Shown one piece after another: positions 62,742 to 64,000 of a DNA stretch of 64,000 nt. The stretch is from the NCBI GenBank assembly GCA_964521625.1, contig CAZFSM010000001.1, positions 62,001-126,000 on the forward strand, in the 5' to 3' direction. The position numbers were made by a program, and so were the translations under genes. The notes beneath the pieces were generated by a model, which was not told the DNA's origin, made no database searches, and worked only from the letters and a program-made list of their open reading frames with translations. The first letter of the stretch is position 1, and each line of letters opens with the position of its first letter. Source of the stretch: UBA1444 sp964521625 (GTDB lineage Bacteria; Bacillota; Negativicutes; UBA1444).

Positions 62742-63209
62742 ATGTTTCGCGAGATGAGGCGCAAAGAAAAACTGATGCCGATGGAGGCAGCCCAGAAAAT
62801 TCTAACGGAAACCGAATATGGGACGCTGGCGACGATGGGGCAGGATGGTTATCCCTATGCAACTCCGCTAAATTTTGTTTATCATGAAAATGTCATTTAT
62901 TTTCATACGGCGACGGCGGGGCACAAGCTGGACAATATCGAGTTCATTCCTCGAGTCTGCTTTTCGGTGGTTGGGTATCATAAATTGCTAGCTGACAAAT
63001 TTGATACGGAATATGACAGCGTCGCAGTATTTGGCAGCGCCGGGCGTGTTGTCGACGCAGCGGAACGGCGGCAAGCGCTGCTGTTGTTGGTTGAGAAATA
63101 TTCGAGCGCCTGGCGCAACCAAGGGCTTGAATATATTGATGGCGGCAGCTGCGGCGCTACTGTATACAAGCTTGACATCCAGCATGTGACAGGAAAAATC
63201 GGCCGTTAA
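62742..63209 (+). CDS. PPOX/NimA-like flavin-binding protein, copy 2
   Basis: A 155-aa paralog of the protein at 59550: ETEYGTLATMGQDGYPYATP corresponds to the flavin-binding strand region, and YFHTATAGHKLDNI matches YFHCALIGKKLNDI. About half the residues agree by eye. RBS GGGAGG precedes the ATG. A hairpin follows. Confidence 0.88.
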   Translation: MFREMRRKEKLMPMEAAQKILTETEYGTLATMGQDGYPYATPLNFVYHENVIYFHTATAGHKLDNIEFIPRVCFSVVGYHKLLADKFDTEYDSVAVFGSAGRVVDAAERRQALLLLVEKYSSAWRNQGLEYIDGGSCGATVYKLDIQHVTGKIGR

Positions 63210-63222
63210 ATGACCGATACAA

Positions 63223-63245
63223 AAGCCTCGGCAGCGCCGAGGCTT
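63223..63245 (+). terminator. Hairpin after the second PPOX gene, without T-tract
   Basis: AAGCCTCGGC and GCCGAGGCTT around a three-base loop. No run of T follows, so termination would be weak. Confidence 0.5.
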
Positions 63246-63314
63246 ACACAAGAGTGTTCTGCTAAAGACTCGTTTTAAAGAATCTTACTAAGCTAAATCA
63301 AAGGAGTGACATAA

Positions 63315-64000
63315 TTGAAACTGGTATCGTGGAACGTCAACGGGATTCGGGCTTGCCTCAACAAAGGATTCAATGATTTTTTCACCGCTGTCGCCGCGGA
63401 CATCGTATGTCTGCAGGAAACAAAAATGCAGCAGGGGCAAGCGGAAGTCCATTTTCCCGGCTATGAGCAGTTCTGGAACAGCGCCGAAAAAAAAGGCTAC
63501 TCAGGGACTGCGGTCTTTACGCGGCAGATGCCGCTATCGGTCCGCTACGGCATGGGAATTGCCGAACATGACCAGGAAGGTCGTATTATTACTCTGGAGT
63601 TCGACGACTTTCAACTGGTAAACGTATATACGCCGAATTCACAGCGCGGCTTGACTCGTCTGGACTACCGGCTGCAGTGGGAAGACCAATTTCGCAGTTA
63701 TACAACCGCGTTAGGGGCGATAAAGCCGTTGATCATTTGTGGCGACCTGAATGTGGCCCATCAGGAGATCGACATCAAAAATCCGGCCTCGAACAAGAAC
63801 AATGCCGGCTTCACACCGCAGGAACGGGACAAGATGACTGAACTGCTACGATCCGGCCTGACGGATAGTTTTCGTCACCTGTATCCCGATCGGCGCGACG
63901 CGTACTCGTGGTGGTCGTACATGTCTAATGCACGCGAGCGGAACATCGGTTGGCGGATAGATTACTTCCTGGTTTCAACCCTGTTTGCCCCACAGATCCG
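63315..64000 (+). CDS. exoA: Exodeoxyribonuclease III, 3' truncated by window edge
   Basis: An open frame to the end of the window with 228 visible residues; the family is about 250. It is an ExoIII/APE1-type AP endonuclease for base-excision repair. Motifs seen are WNVNGIRA, the metal-binding CLQETKM, GYSGTAVF, VYTPNSQ and the catalytic CGDLNVAH. The C-terminal metal-ligand aspartate and histidine region would lie past the edge. The start is a TTG at 63315, seven to eight bases after AAGGAG (63301-63306). Confidence 0.95.
   Translation, partial: MKLVSWNVNGIRACLNKGFNDFFTAVAADIVCLQETKMQQGQAEVHFPGYEQFWNSAEKKGYSGTAVFTRQMPLSVRYGMGIAEHDQEGRIITLEFDDFQLVNVYTPNSQRGLTRLDYRLQWEDQFRSYTTALGAIKPLIICGDLNVAHQEIDIKNPASNKNNAGFTPQERDKMTELLRSGLTDSFRHLYPDRRDAYSWWSYMSNARERNIGWRIDYFLVSTLFAPQI

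Overview
The window looks like chromosomal DNA of an anaerobic, endospore-forming, diderm Firmicute, most likely a Negativicutes of the Sporomusaceae type. This is inferred from gene content only: a SpoVD/PBP2-type transpeptidase, formate-tetrahydrofolate ligase beside a FolD-like gene, a Trp T-box, walJ-htrA-rlmH synteny, a twin-arginine-exported hydrogenase and molybdoenzyme, and many chemotaxis and cyclic-di-GMP genes. No rRNA, tRNA, CRISPR array or intact insertion sequence was seen.

Layout. 1-5.9 kb: end of a PASTA-containing penicillin-binding protein, then fhs, a FolD-like gene with altered active-site residues, an amidohydrolase and cheR. 6-8.4 kb, minus strand: a PAS-GAF-PAS-GAF-HD-GYP protein split by one in-frame TGA at a conserved GAF tryptophan. 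8.5-13.3 kb: a sigma-A promoter and tryptophan T-box leader driving an ECF importer and a TrpB2-type enzyme. 13.3-21 kb: an SDR, a candidate small RNA, an FtsA-like protein with an unusual C-terminal half, a MATE exporter, a PerR-like regulator, and walJ-htrA-rlmH.

21-46 kb is accessory in character, and its first part is visibly more AT-rich. It holds an orphan periplasmic binding protein behind a structured leader, an AraC regulator overlapping a repeat protein, two diguanylate cyclases, a decayed piece of a GGDEF gene, a truncated GNAT gene, a c-di-GMP-I riboswitch ahead of a chemoreceptor plus HD-GYP operon, two STAS proteins with an FrhB-like iron-sulfur protein, an acid phosphatase, several exported hydrolases (two of them convergent paralogs, one carrying a perfect 32-nt palindrome), another HD-GYP protein, a CAT-like acetyltransferase and a degenerate 2-hydroxyacid dehydrogenase.

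45-53 kb: a binding lipoprotein paired with a 904-aa Cache-PAS-PP2C-HATPase protein, a racemase-family protein, a MalY/PatB-type lyase, and an NCS2 permease fused to an anti-sigma-like ATPase domain. 53-59.4 kb: a hydrogenase and molybdoenzyme operon (maturation protease, TAT molybdopterin oxidoreductase, four-cluster ferredoxin, TAT [NiFe] small subunit, large subunit) with a TorD-like chaperone gene facing it. 59.5-64 kb: two flavin-binding PPOX proteins flanking a frameshifted class II photolyase and an MFS transporter, then the start of exonuclease III.

The most interesting items are the H2-linked molybdoenzyme operon without a membrane anchor, the permease/anti-sigma fusion, the binding-protein and phosphatase-kinase pair, the c-di-GMP riboswitch driving a c-di-GMP phosphodiesterase, the altered FolD active site, two unassigned structured RNAs, and the two single-lesion genes.
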